Below are positions 1 through 11,000 of a stretch of DNA of 64,000 nt, piece after piece. Location of the stretch: assembly GCA_943737045.1 (NCBI GenBank), contig CALSFV010000443.1, forward strand, positions 25,001-89,000, read 5' to 3'. A program made the translations under genes and the position numbers. The notes below the pieces were generated by a model. That model was not told the origin of the DNA and did not search any database. It saw only the letters and a list, made by a program, of their open reading frames with translations. This DNA is from Parapristionchus giblindavisi (lineage: Eukaryota > Nematoda > Chromadorea > Rhabditida > Diplogasteridae). How positions within the stretch are numbered: the first letter of the stretch is position 1; each line of letters begins with the position of its first letter.

Positions 1-535
1 AAAGTCAGTTTGCGTTTACGTAGTATTATGGTAGATGGGTTACGGTAGCTGAAAATGGTCTAGAAAAATTTGTCTTGTCGATACACTCAAGAAAGTACCA
101 AGCACGGAATTTTAATCACAAGTTTGAAAAATAAAGTCAGTTTGCGTTAACGTAGTACTACGGTAGATGGGTTACGGTAGCTGAAAATGGTCTAGAAAAA
201 TTTGTCTTGTCGATTTACCCAAGAAAGTACCAAGCATGGAATTATTATAGCGAGTTTGAAAAATAAAGTCAGTTTGCGTTAACGTAGTACTACGGTAGAT
301 GGGTTACGGTAGCTGATAATGTTCCAGAATAATTTGTCTTGCCGAGTTACACAAGGATGGAGCAAGCACGGAATTTTAATCGCAAGTTTGAAAAATATAG
401 TCAGTTTGCGTTAACGTTGTGCTACGGTAGATGGGTTACGGTAGCAGAAAATGACCTAGAAAAATTTGTCTCGTCGAGTTGCACAAGGATGGAGCAAGCA
501 CGGAATTTATAACGCAAGTTTGAAAATTAAAGTCA
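1..535. repeat. 132-bp tandem repeat, about four units
   Basis: The phrase aaagtcagtttgcg returns near 1, 133, 265, 397 and (altered) 529, giving a 132-bp period. Each unit holds ttacggtagctgaaaat and aaatttgtctcgtcga. Units differ at a few percent of positions, so the array is not brand new. It may extend past the left edge of the window. Confidence 0.9.
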
Positions 536-749
536 GTTCACGATAACTAAATCGAGAGAGAGTTTGGGATTACGGTAACGCATTCACCAACATATAAACG
601 GGTGATTTTCTCAGGATTTTGATAATTGACCCCGGTTTTTTAGTTGCGTAATCGCCTTATATCACAGTCGCGCACAAGTTATCAAAAAATGAGGATCCTA
701 AGTGCCCAGTAAAGTAAAATGCTTATCTGTGTAAGTAAGTATGTAACTA

Positions 750-768
750 GCGCGAACTACGTTCGCGC
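750..768. repeat. Perfect 8-bp hairpin
   Basis: GCGCGAAC, loop TAC, GTTCGCGC. It sits just after the boundary of the first duplicated block. Confidence 0.75.
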
Positions 769-940
769 CTCAGAGAGTTTTGCGCATATTTATCTTAATC
801 GTCATCTCAACTACGTTAGCCCAATGCTTCTTGGCAGTTTTGGTACGGTAGGGGTACGGTAGGTGGGTTACGGTAGTTGAAAATACTCGAGAAAAGTTTG
901 TCTCGTCGATTTACCCAAATCGGACTAAGCACGGAATTTC

Positions 941-969
941 GTTGAGATGGAGCTCCGCTCCATCTCAAC
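941..969. repeat. Perfect 13-bp hairpin
   Basis: GTTGAGATGGAGC, three-base loop TCC, then the exact reverse complement GCTCCATCTCAAC. The surrounding segment is a diverged copy of 800-850, where only the right arm (catctcaac) is present, so the left arm was gained at this copy. Confidence 0.8.
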
Positions 970-1478
970 TACGTTATCCAAATATTTCTTGGACGTTTTA
1001 ATCAAATTTGGTACGGTAGGGGTACGGTAGATGGGTTACGGTAGCTGAAAATGACCTAGAAAAATTTGTCTCGTCGAGTTGCACAAGGATGTACTAAGCA
1101 CGGAATTTATATCGCAAGTTTGAAAAATAAAGTCAGTTTGCGTTAACGTAGTACTACGGTAGATGGGTTACTGTAGCTGCAAATGACCTAGAAAAATTTG
1201 TCTCGTCGAGTTGCACAAGGATGGAGCAAGCACGGAATTTATAACGCAAGTTTGAAAATTAAAGTCAGTTCACGATAACTAAATCGAGAGAGAGTTTGGG
1301 ATTACGGTAACGCATTCACCAACATATAAACGGGTGATTTTCTCAGGATTTTGATAATTGACCCCGGTTTTTTAGTTGCGTAATCGCCTTATATCACAGT
1401 CGCGCACAAGTTATCAAAAAATGGGGATCCTAAGTGCCCAGTAAAGTAAAATGCTTATCTGTGTAAGTAAGTATGTAA

Positions 1479-4400
1479 CTTTTCAGTAACTCATGGATGA
1501 ACAATTATCAAGACCAAATATCATTCATCGCATAACTAGTTGAATTACATTATATTATGCAAAGAGACAATTAATTAAATACGATGACATCCCATTTTTG
1601 GTATGGTTTCTACTAGAGCTCTTCCTTGGTGGTTGATAGTAGGTGATGCATAAGGACCAACAATAGTTTCTTTCCTGCTTCTCTCATGACCTTTTCATCA
1701 AAATCAAACACTTATAAAAAAACTAATCTAAAACAAACTAATTATCTAATAAAGGAATCGATCTACGAGGTTCTCTGTTCATTTCTATCTTGAATTGATT
1801 CTCAATACTTGGAGATGCACATAGGAGCATGGTCATCCACAACCAAAACTCGATGATTCCGTAGATATGGTGTTGCAAGGAGATCATTAACAGGTCTAAA
1901 CTCAGTCTCCTATAACATCTTAGAGCGTGCAATGAATTCGGCTCCATTATGTACTTATGGACCAACAAAAATGGTCGATCATAAAACAACAGATGGTTGA
2001 TGATAGATGGGCAAGAAGCCACACTTTATGGACATCATATTCTTATGCGATGAGTCAAAATCTCAGACAAATCAATTGAGACTGATCTTTCTAGAAACAA
2101 CTAGAAAGTATGAAACATAAATGAACGGGGTGGAGAGGGGCAATAAGAAGGGAATGAGAGATAATCGTATGGTGTCTCTCTCTCCTATGGGAGTTGATCC
2201 CGGCTGGCAATATGAACGGTCGAGATAAGAATCTCTCCCTCTCCCTCTCCCTCTAGAACCTCTCCCTCTCCCTCCCCTCTAGAATCTCTCCCTCTAGGAC
2301 AGAGGGAGAGGAAGAGGGAGAGAATTATGAGCGTGAGTTGGGGTTATCTATGGGAAGGGGTTCGGGGGCTAATATCAATCAAGATTGAACTAGTAGTTAG
2401 AGGAGATTAAGAAGTGAAAGGGATATGCTGAACAATAGGGGTGAAAGTAAAATTGAGAGAGAGGAGGAAGAGGGAGGGAGAAGGAGAGGCAGGGAGAAAG
2501 AGAGGGAGAGGTAGAGGGAGAAGGAGAGGTAGAGACAGAGGTAGAGGGATAGGAATAAAGACTGATGTCGCTAATAGGATCTCTGAAAGTCTATTCAACA
2601 ATTCAACTCACTGGCGACAGTAAATGATTCTTCGTCCCTCAAATCTTTTTCATTCCATACAACCCTTCTTAGTCTCTCCCTCTCCCTTCCCATTTTTACC
2701 TCTCCCTCTACCTCTTTCTCTCCCTCTCCCTCTCACTATGCCTGTATCAGCCTATTAGGTCGTGGAATCTGGTCTGCAGTCTCGGCAACAATACGAGCAA
2801 CATTGTGTATAGGAAGTGTGAATGGGAGTCGAGTGGTAGGGACAAAATGAATAAGAAGTACCGGAAATTATGGATTAATAGAGACATGTTATTGAAATGG
2901 GTGAGAACAAGATGAGGATCATGATGAAGAGAAGAGTTATTATTATGAATTATTTTAATTTAAATTGCAAAAGGATCAGATTTACGAGTGATATCAACGA
3001 CTAATCGAACTTATTGGAAATGTTAAGAGCGAAGTTTTGAAAATTAAAATGGATAAACGAAATTAGAGGTAACAATAAATGTACTAGTAAGGAATAGTGA
3101 ATGCTTGGAAAATGATCAATTTTGTATGAGACAATGGGTAATTTCAGATCATTCGAAGGCATATTCAACGGTAAAGCATGTGGATTTAAGAGTTCGCAAT
3201 TTCCCCGGGAAAGTTCGATACGACGCGATCTACGAAACACGATAGTTCCGAAAGAGCGATTTGAGGAGAGATGATCAAAGAAACATTGCAAGTTCCTTGT
3301 AGTGATCGGAGTGAGAAGGAACAGTCTTTATGGTCATAGTAACTGTGGAGATAGACATGAATTCAAGCGAATGTACTTGAAAGAGAAATGAAAAAGTTAA
3401 TAAGAACAAAAAAATAAGTGACATTGTTATGATTGATGAAGGAACAAAAGAAGAATAATGATCATTGCTCGAGGGTTCAGTGGAATGAGAAATGAAGAAG
3501 AAGAAGATGAACACTCAGACGATTCATACTACTTTATTTCCTAAGACCTTGTATCTCTCCCTCTCCCTCTCCCTCTCTCCCTCTCCCTCTACCTCTCCCT
3601 CCCCCACCTTTCTCTTACAAATTGTCGAGAGAATGAATACGGAGGGATAGACTTTAAGAACTGGACTGACAGGGCCCTTTCTGACCTCTCAAGATGAAGA
3701 AGAAAGAGAAGAGGATTGTATCCTCCCCTTCAAGCCATACCTCAGGATATCCATACGTCTCTCCCTCTCCCTTTAACTTGAGGCAGAGGTAGAGGGAGAG
3801 GGGAGAGGGAGAGGGAGAGATGGGGTAGAGGGAGAGGGAGAGGTTCTCAAACATTCCGTAATTGCAGCTCAGAGTCACAGTGAAAGAAAGGAATGTTTTG
3901 ATGAGTATGAGCCTTTATGGGTATTCAATGCACAAAGAGAACTAGTAGTAATGGATTTAGAGGATATGAAGATACTTATTATTATTATTGTTATTCTAAT
4001 TATTAGTGTTCCTCGAGATTGGGCTTGTAATGTGCCAACGTATTGAGAACGAGACATGGTATCTTTCGGACAAATTCCATGCAGTTATATTTTGTTTTAC
4101 ACACACGATGAGTATGAAAATGATTGCGATGGTCATTCTTCATGTATCAGTTTCATCTCAAAAAAATAAGAAAGATACAAAGGAAAAGACTGAAAAACGG
4201 GTTGTGCTAGAAATTTAAAAAAAAAACCAAATGATGAAAAACGATCCAGTATTATCTTAGACAAGTAATATGAACGTAAGATTATGCTATACACAATCAT
4301 GAATGTGATGACAAGGTCGGTCCCATCAATCTTCTGACTATAGCATAAGAAAAAGATCAGTAATGATTGAGAACCAGGGCCTAAAGACCCTTTTTCATCA

Positions 4401-4560
4401 CCAAAAGTACTACTACTACACCACTTCTCGCAAAGGATCAGATAATTAGTCGACCACAGATATCTACTATTTCCTATTACTCTCTCCAAATTGCAATACG
4501 ATTCCTCTATACCTAATGTTTTGATTGGATTTTCCGACCTCGGGAAAGCTAAATTATCCA
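1479..4560. other. No supported gene; AT-rich spacer
   Basis: Only short open frames occur here, none with convincing splice partners or protein-like composition. The longest (minus strand, 4133-4561, 142 codons) reads as AT-rich noise and ends against the tRNA flank. The purine/pyrimidine low-complexity tracts listed separately are the main structure. Confidence 0.6.
2230..3850. repeat. Five CCTCTC/GAGAGG low-complexity tracts
   Basis: Imperfect hexamer runs of ctctcc or gggaga lie at about 2230-2320, 2445-2550, 2668-2740, 3550-3605 and 3757-3848. Orientation flips between tracts: pyrimidine on the plus strand at 2230, 2668 and 3550, purine at 2445 and mostly at 3780. They create spurious Ser/Pro/Leu- or Arg/Glu-rich open frames that should not be called genes. 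Confidence 0.85.
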
Positions 4561-4614
4561 ATTATACGAGCATTTCAAATCAAATTGAGAGCGAGTAAAA
4601 TCGGCAAAAGAACT

Positions 4615-4686
4615 TGCCAACTGCAGGAATCGAACCTGCGACCTTCGCTTTACGAGAGCGACGCTCTGCCCCTAAGCCAAGCTGGC
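4615..4686 (-). tRNA. tRNA-Thr (anticodon CGT)
   Basis: Read on the minus strand the 72 nt fold as a complete cloverleaf. The acceptor stem is GCCAGCT/AGTTGGC (one G-T pair) with discriminator A. The D arm is GCTT/GAGC with a 7-base loop. The anticodon arm is TCGCT-CTCGTAA-AGCGA, so the anticodon is CGT, reading ACG (Thr). The variable loop has five bases, and the T arm is GCAGG-TTCGATT-CCTGC. The internal A box (TGGCTTAGGGGC) and B box (GGTTCGATTCC) fit polymerase III promoters, and a TTTT terminator lies 5 nt past the 3' end (plus-strand aaaa at 4606-4609). No CCA is encoded and no intron is present, as expected for a nuclear gene. The plus-strand open frame through it is a shadow. Confidence 0.96.
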
Positions 4687-4689
4687 ACG

Positions 4690-5571
4690 CTATTGGTTGT
4701 CAAGGGAAGTTCTCTTGATGGCGCGTAATCATGGAGAGATTGAATCTTCTCTGTTTGTTTAGATGAAGCTACTGTACACGACAATATTATATTATATTTT
4801 ATATTTGCAAGAATATTTCCAGCGAGGACCGAGGAAACTTGGCATGCCTCTTACATCACACACATGAACTATTGTATGGTACAAGGACCTGCAGTAGAAG
4901 TCGTAATTATTAAAAATCGAAAATTTCGCAATATTTGTTTTTATCTTCGAGAACTCGAGTTCAACTACAGGTGATTGTACCACACAATATTGCATGTTTA
5001 TATTATGTATTATGATTTATTGGGTACTTACTATCAATCACTTTTATCATTTTTGAAATAATTGTCAGTGAAAAATAATAAACAAACTAACTGACAAACA
5101 GCCAATCATCGCTTCGATTCTAACAAACTTATAAGTAATAAATTAACATCCTTCATAGTTTTGCATAAACGACCAAATTCCGATCTAATTTCACATTTTC
5201 AGAAGATCTGATTTCGTACCAAACTTTTCACTTGAATTCACATCAGACTGTCTGTCCCAAAGATGTGAAGTTGCTATGAATATGATTTTAAGCTTGACAG
5301 ACTTATGAAACGGATGATGTAACTATTGGATACGCGTCGATTGTCTCCACCCCACTCATCCAAAAGAGCTCTTTACCCTTCTTCAATATATCAGATTGTA
5401 TACTTATATTATACACCTCTATATTATATTATATACCTATATTATATATGATGTACTATTATATACCAATATTATATTCCTATTATATACCTCTTTATGA
5501 ATACGGTAAGGAAAATATTATTCCGTGTTTCTTTGTTTATCCACCATTGTTTAAGGTTATAATGCCCTCAG
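4690..5571. other. No gene seen; AT-rich with TATA-type runs
   Basis: Nothing with coding character was found. A stretch at about 5395-5495 is made of tandem tatattata/tatacct words and gives a Tyr/Ile-rich spurious frame that runs into the cysteine-rich fragment downstream. Confidence 0.5.
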
Positions 5572-6328
5572 TTCAATATTGTTATGAAGAAGAAACCGAT
5601 AAAGAAGTTAGAGAAGTCATTACTATAACATTGAACACAATCTTCAAAGATTGTAAGCAGTTATGTTCAGAGAAGGTATGGTGCATGAACGTGAAGGCAT
5701 AATCCTTACCCTTTCAAATGTTTTGACATTTCATAATCGGCATTTCGTCGGAATGCCGTGCATTTGTTCATTCCAATGAGAAAGCAAAACGTGGACTGCT
5801 GGGAAAACCATACCCGGAAATGTGCACAAAGAAGACATATGTATATATCAAAAGTGAATGCACATCTTCTACAACAACTACCGCCGCAAAACTAACTTCG
5901 ACCACTACGTTACCACCAAGTACGTATTATTGCTTTACTTACGAAATGTTTCTTTGAACACTAGTCAGTACTAAAAAGTGAGTTTTCACTGTGAGCGTTC
6001 GTTCTGTACAACGATACCGAGTTTATGTAAATATAATTACTCTTCATCGTATAATCTTATTCAGTGGCAGCCTAAAGATATAATAATGTTTCATTCAGGC
6101 TGCAAGAGTTTGCCCGTCGTTAGAAACAACAACCGATTGCCCAACTGGATACAAGTGCAATATTGCATCAATAAATTCAACGAGATCATCATTTTTTTCC
6201 TCACCAATGTTTTGTACTTGATAAAGGATGTTGTTGTTGTTAAAGGAGAGTTGCACAGTGAAAACAATTTGGAGAGTGCTGCATCCAAAGCGCAAAAAAA
6301 TAATTCGGATACAGTAATGGCGCACTAA
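5572..6328 (+). pseudogene. Broken cysteine-rich (PAN/Apple-like) secreted-protein fragment
   Basis: After an acceptor-like gccctcag (ends 5571) the frame reads a cysteine-rich segment containing FKDCKQLCSEKVWCMNVKA. It stops at 5700 (TAA) and 5724 (TGA), then resumes in the same frame at 5751 with ECRAF, later EMCTKKTYVYIKSEC, and a Ser/Thr-rich stretch up to a GTACGT donor at 5920. The Cys spacing and the closing Tyr-rich ...C motif resemble nematode PAN/Apple modules, which bind proteins or sugars outside cells; this family call is by eye. A following exon opens at the acceptor tttcattcag (6099). One frame there gives VCPSLETTTDCPTGYKC and stops at 6219. The phase-matched frame instead runs to 6328, where its TAA lies inside the inverted repeat of the next element. 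The two in-frame stops, with no GT-AG intron between them, argue for a decayed gene. Confidence 0.4.
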
Positions 6329-6666
6329 AAAATAGTGGAAAACGGAAAATGGCGACTTTCCAGGGTCTAAAAATGTACACTGGAAAACCGAAAATGGAAA
6401 CTCGAAATATGAATTCGCGGGTGCGAAAAAATGCGGCAATTCAAATTCTGAACCAAAATTTCATTTTTCCGCCTTTAGAAGTATTGGAACTTGAATTCCT
6501 ACTTAACATCCTTCTTAAAACCGCAGAAAATCGCATTTAGAAGGTCAGAATTTGAATTCCCGCACCTTTTTACGCGCCCGCGAATTCAAATTTTCGATTT
6601 TCCAGTGTACTTTTTTAGACCCTGGAAAGTCGCCATTTTCCGTTTTCCACTATTTTTTAGTGCGCC
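6319..6666. mobile_element. Foldback/MITE with about 100-bp inverted ends
   Basis: The left end GGCGCACTAAAAAATAGTGG continues through ggaaaacggaaaatggcgac. The right end (about 6570-6666) is its reverse complement, with near-perfect pairing over about 100 bp, including tttccagggtctaaaaa and tacactggaaaa. It is flanked by taat/ataat, consistent with a short AT or TA-type target duplication. The 348 bp contain no transposase, so it is non-autonomous. Short open frames across it are palindrome shadows. Confidence 0.8.
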
Positions 6667-6683
6667 ATAATGCGTGCCTACCG

Positions 6684-6963
6684 CACGTTAGTTCAAAATG
6701 CGAGAGAGATTGGAATAGCGGGGCAAAGGAGATGCTGAGGCGAGTTTTGCCATAATTGTGGTGCGCTGTTTGGTGTGTTTTCACAATCTCGCGGAGGAGT
6801 GTGTGACCGAGAGAATCAATTGATGCCATCTCGCACGCACACCCTCTCTAATGCAGCCCACCAAACCCGCCTGGCATCCGCCTCGCGCTTTCTATAAGGT
6901 GGAGAACGTGATTCGCCCTACCTTCATTGTTGCCCCGCTATTACAGAGGCTGAACTAACGTGA
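6684..6963. repeat. Short foldback element, imperfect 40-bp ends
   Basis: cacgttagttc...gaatagcggggcaa at 6684-6726 is mirrored by ttgccccgctattacag...gaactaacgtg at 6929-6963. A related end fragment (ccccgcaattagagaggctga) lies at about 7802. The interior has no open frame of note. Confidence 0.6.
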
Positions 6964-7224
6964 CCGCAACCTTTTACATTAATTTCATGGACCATCAGGA
7001 ATTTTGACTTGGAATCTGAAAGACAAAATTTACGAGGTACGAACATAGTATTGTTCAAAAATCATCTAGCAGTAAATAATTGACGACAATATCCTGAACC
7101 AAGAACGTGGATCTTAGAATCCACACCGTGGAATGTTCACGTCAAGGATCATTATCGCAATTTACGCCATTGTTGATCATTATTAGCGCGGACAGAAATA
7201 TGGCCGGTCAGATAAAAATGACTA

Positions 7225-7558
7225 ATGTGGTGATAAATTCTTGTAAATGGAATTGGAAATTGTAAAAAGGGTGTTAATTTTGTCCACCTGTAAATAGCAT
7301 TGTAAAAAGCAAATATCAAAAAAATGAAAAACTCGAACATTCTTGTAGAAAGCAAATATCTCCGCTCTTTGTAGAGATAAAGACTTGAAACTTCGTTTAT
7401 AAGTTTTTTTCGTGGTTTCCAACCCAAAAACCAAGTTTCAAGTCTTTAACTAGTCAGAGAACCGAGATATTTGCTTTTTACAATGCAATTTACAAGTGGA
7501 CAAAAATAACACCCTTTTTGCAATTTCCAATTCCATTTACAAGAAAATAACACCACAT
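7225..7558. mobile_element. 334-bp foldback element
   Basis: The ends atgtggtg...cttgtaaatggaattgg (7225) and ccaattccatttacaag...caccacat (7558) are inverse copies. The pairing continues inward (tttacaatgc, aagcaaatatct, aagacttgaaac) almost to the centre at about 7425, so the whole element is one long hairpin. The two minus-strand frames at 7152-7434 are shadows. Confidence 0.8.
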
Positions 7559-8086
7559 AAAGAAAATCTTCATTAAAAAAATGTATTTTAACTTTTTCCC
7601 GCACAAGGCTGGTGTGCCTTCAATTTACTAAAATCGTAACGGAAAGGATAATGGGCTGCACGAGCCGTATAATAATGAACCCATCAAAGCACTACAATGA
7701 AACATGGGAGAGCTGCATGTATAACTAATTTGCTAGATGTCGAGATCATCATCGTGATGCCGCAGGTTCAATAATATACGTGCCCAAACATATGTTGATA
7801 CCCCGCAATTAGAGAGGCTGAGCAAAAGGGGATACGACTTCAAAACAGAGTTCAACCGCCTTCAAATTTATCGATTTCCCCAAAAAAATTGAAGTGCATC
7901 TATGCCTATAAGCATTTGGCATTTTTATCAATGGTTTTCTAATCAGAATTTGATTCAAATTTTATATCGATGGAACTATTCAGTGGAGAATTGACTTGAA
8001 AGTTTTTAGCCAATCCATTTGTTCGATTACTCATTTTAAGCAATATTTTAATTTATTTGATAAATAACTCAAACTTACTTATAAGG
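7559..8086. other. No gene seen
   Basis: Spacer between the foldback element and the satellite. No splice-bounded or long open frame was found. Confidence 0.5.
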
Positions 8087-11000
8087 AGGTTATTCAACCA
8101 CCCCCATAGAGTAAGGGGGAGGATGAATGATATATATTATCCGATGAGGGTATGAAGGAGGAGTAGCAGAGCTCAACCCTGCTACTCCCAATATTCAACT
8201 ACCCCCATAGAATAAGGGGGTAGATGAATGGGATATATTATCCGATGAGGGTATGAAGGAGGAGTAGCAGAGCTCAACCCTGCTACTCCCAATATTCAAC
8301 TACCCCCATAGAATAAGGGGGTAGATGAATGGGATATATTATCCGATGAGGGTATGAAGGAGGAGTAGCAGAGCTCAACCCTGCTACTCCCAATATTCAA
8401 CTACCCCCATAGAATAAGGGGGTAGATGAATGGGATATATTATCCGATGAGGGTATGAAGGAGGAGTAGCAGAGCTCAACCCTGCTACTCCCAATATTCA
8501 ACTACCCCCATAGAATAAGGGGGTAGATGAATGGGATATATTATCCGATGAGGGTATGAAGGAGGAGTAGCAGAGCTCAACCCTGCTACTCCCAATATTC
8601 AACTACCCCCCATAGAATAAGGGGGTAGATGAACGGGATATATTATCCGATGAGGGTATGAAGGAGGAGTAGCAGAGCTCAACCCTGCTACTCCCAATAT
8701 TCAACTACCCCCCATAGAATAAGGGGGTAGATGAACGGGATATATTATCCGATGAGGGTATGAAGGAGGAGTAGCAGAGCTCAACCCTGCTACTCCCAAT
8801 ATTCAACTACCCCCATAGAATAAGGGGGTAGATGAATGGGATATATTATCCGATGAGGGTATGAAGGAGGAGTAGCAGAGCTCAACCCTGCTACTCCCAA
8901 TATTCAACTACCCCCATAGAATAAGGGGGTAGATGAATGGGATATATTATCCGATGAGGGTATGAAGGAGGAGTAGCAGAGCTCAACCCTGCTACTCCCA
9001 ATATTCAACTACCCCCCATAGAATAAGGGGGTAGATGAACGGGATATATTATCCGATGAGGGTATGAAGGAGGAGTAGCAGAGCTCAACCCTGCTACTCC
9101 CAATATTCAACTACCCCCATAGAATAAGGGGGTAGATGAATGGGATATATTATCCGATGAGGGTATGAAGGAGGAGTAGCAGAGCTCAACCCTGCTACTC
9201 CCAATATTCAACTACCCCCATAGAATAAGGGGGTAGATGAATGGGATATATTATCCGATGAGGGTATGAAGGAGGAGTAGCAGAGCTCAACCCTGCTACT
9301 CCCAATATTCAACTACCCCCATAGAATAAGGGGGTAGATGAATGGGATATATTATCCGATGAGGGTATGAAGGAGGAGTAGCAGAGCTCAACCCTGCTAC
9401 TCCCAATATTCAACTACCCCCCATAGAATAAGGGGGTAGATGAACGGGATATATTATCCGATGAGGGTATGAAGGAGGAGTAGCAGAGCTCAACCCTGCT
9501 ACTCCCAATATTCAACTACCCCCATAGAATAAGGGGGTAGATGAATGGGATATATTATCCGATGAGGGTATGAAGGAGGAGTAGCAGAGCTCAACCCTGC
9601 TACTCCCAATATTCAACTACCCCCCATAGAATAAGGGGGTAGATGAACGGGATATATTATCCGATGAGGGTATGAAGGAGGAGTAGCAGAGCTCAACCCT
9701 GCTACTCCCAATATTCAACTACCCCCATAGAATAAGGGGGTAGATGAATGGGATATATTATCCGATGAGGGTATGAAGGAGGAGTAGCAGAGCTCAACCC
9801 TGCTACTCCCAATATTCAACTACCCCCATAGAATAAGGGGGTAGATGAATGGGATATATTATCCGATGAGGGTATGAAGGAGGAGTAGCAGAGCTCAACC
9901 CTGCTACTCCCAATATTCAACTACCCCCCATAGAATAAGGGGGTAGATGAACGGGATATATTATCCGATGAGGGTATGAAGGAGGAGTAGCAGAGCTCAA
10001 CCCTGCTACTCCCAATATTCAACTACCCCCATAGAATAAGGGGGTAGATGAATGGGATATATTATCCGATGAGGGTATGAAGGAGGAGTAGCAGAGCTCA
10101 ACCCTGCTACTCCCAATATTCAACTACCCCCATAGAATAAGGGGGTAGATGAATGGGATATATTATCCGATGAGGGTATGAAGGAGGAGTAGCAGAGCTC
10201 AACCCTGCTACTCCCAATATTCAACTACCCCCATAGAATAAGGGGGTAGATGAATGGGATATATTATCCGATGAGGGTATGAAGGAGGAGTAGCAGAGCT
10301 CAACCCTGCTACTCCCAATATTCAACTACCCCCCATAGAATAAGGGGGTAGATGAACGGGATATATTATCCGATGAGGGTATGAAGGAGGAGTAGCAGAG
10401 CTCAACCCTGCTACTCCCAATATTCAACTACCCCCATAGAATAAGGGGGTAGATGAATGGGATATATTATCCGATGAGGGTATGAAGGAGGAGTAGCAGA
10501 GCTCAACCCTGCTACTCCCAATATTCAACTACCCCCATAGAATAAGGGGGTAGATGAACGGGATATATTATCCGATGAGGGTATGAAGGAGGAGTAGCAG
10601 AGCTAAACCCTGCTACTCCCAATATTCAACTACCCCCATAGAATAAGGGGGTAGATGAACGGGATATATTATCCGATGAGGGTATGAAGGAGGAGTAGCA
10701 GAGCTAAACCCTGCTACTCCCAATATTCAACTACCCCCATAGAATAAGGGGGTAGATGAACGGGATATATTATCCGATGAGGGTATGAAGGAGGAGTAGC
10801 AGAGCTCAACCCTGCTACTCCCAATATTCAACTACCCCCATAGAATAAGGGGGTAGATGAATGGGATATATTATCCGATGAGGGTATGAAGGAGGAGTAG
10901 CAGAGCTCAACCCTGCTACTCCCAATATTCAACTACCCCCCATAGAATAAGGAGGTAGATGAATTGGATATATTATCCGATGAGGGTATGAAGGAGGAGT

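Larger units (their letters stand above)
536..1478. repeat. Direct duplication of the repeat edge, two copies
   Basis: The last 132-bp unit plus a unique block (about 397-747) recurs about 732 bp later (about 1127-1478) with very few changes, for example atgagg versus atgggg before the BamHI-like ggatcc. Both copies stop being alike right after gtatgtaact. Between them, two segments starting catctcaactacgtta (about 804 and 961) are themselves diverged tandem copies. No coding potential is seen. Confidence 0.85.

Noticed and set aside
2407..2623. Pro/Leu-rich and Arg/Gly-rich frames
   Set aside because: Opposite-strand translations of the CCTCTC/GAGAGG low-complexity tract.
4133..4561. 142-codon minus-strand frame
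   Set aside because: AT-rich composition, no partner exons, ends against the tRNA flank; likely chance.
4525..4728. 67-codon plus-strand frame
   Set aside because: Antisense reading through tRNA-Thr.
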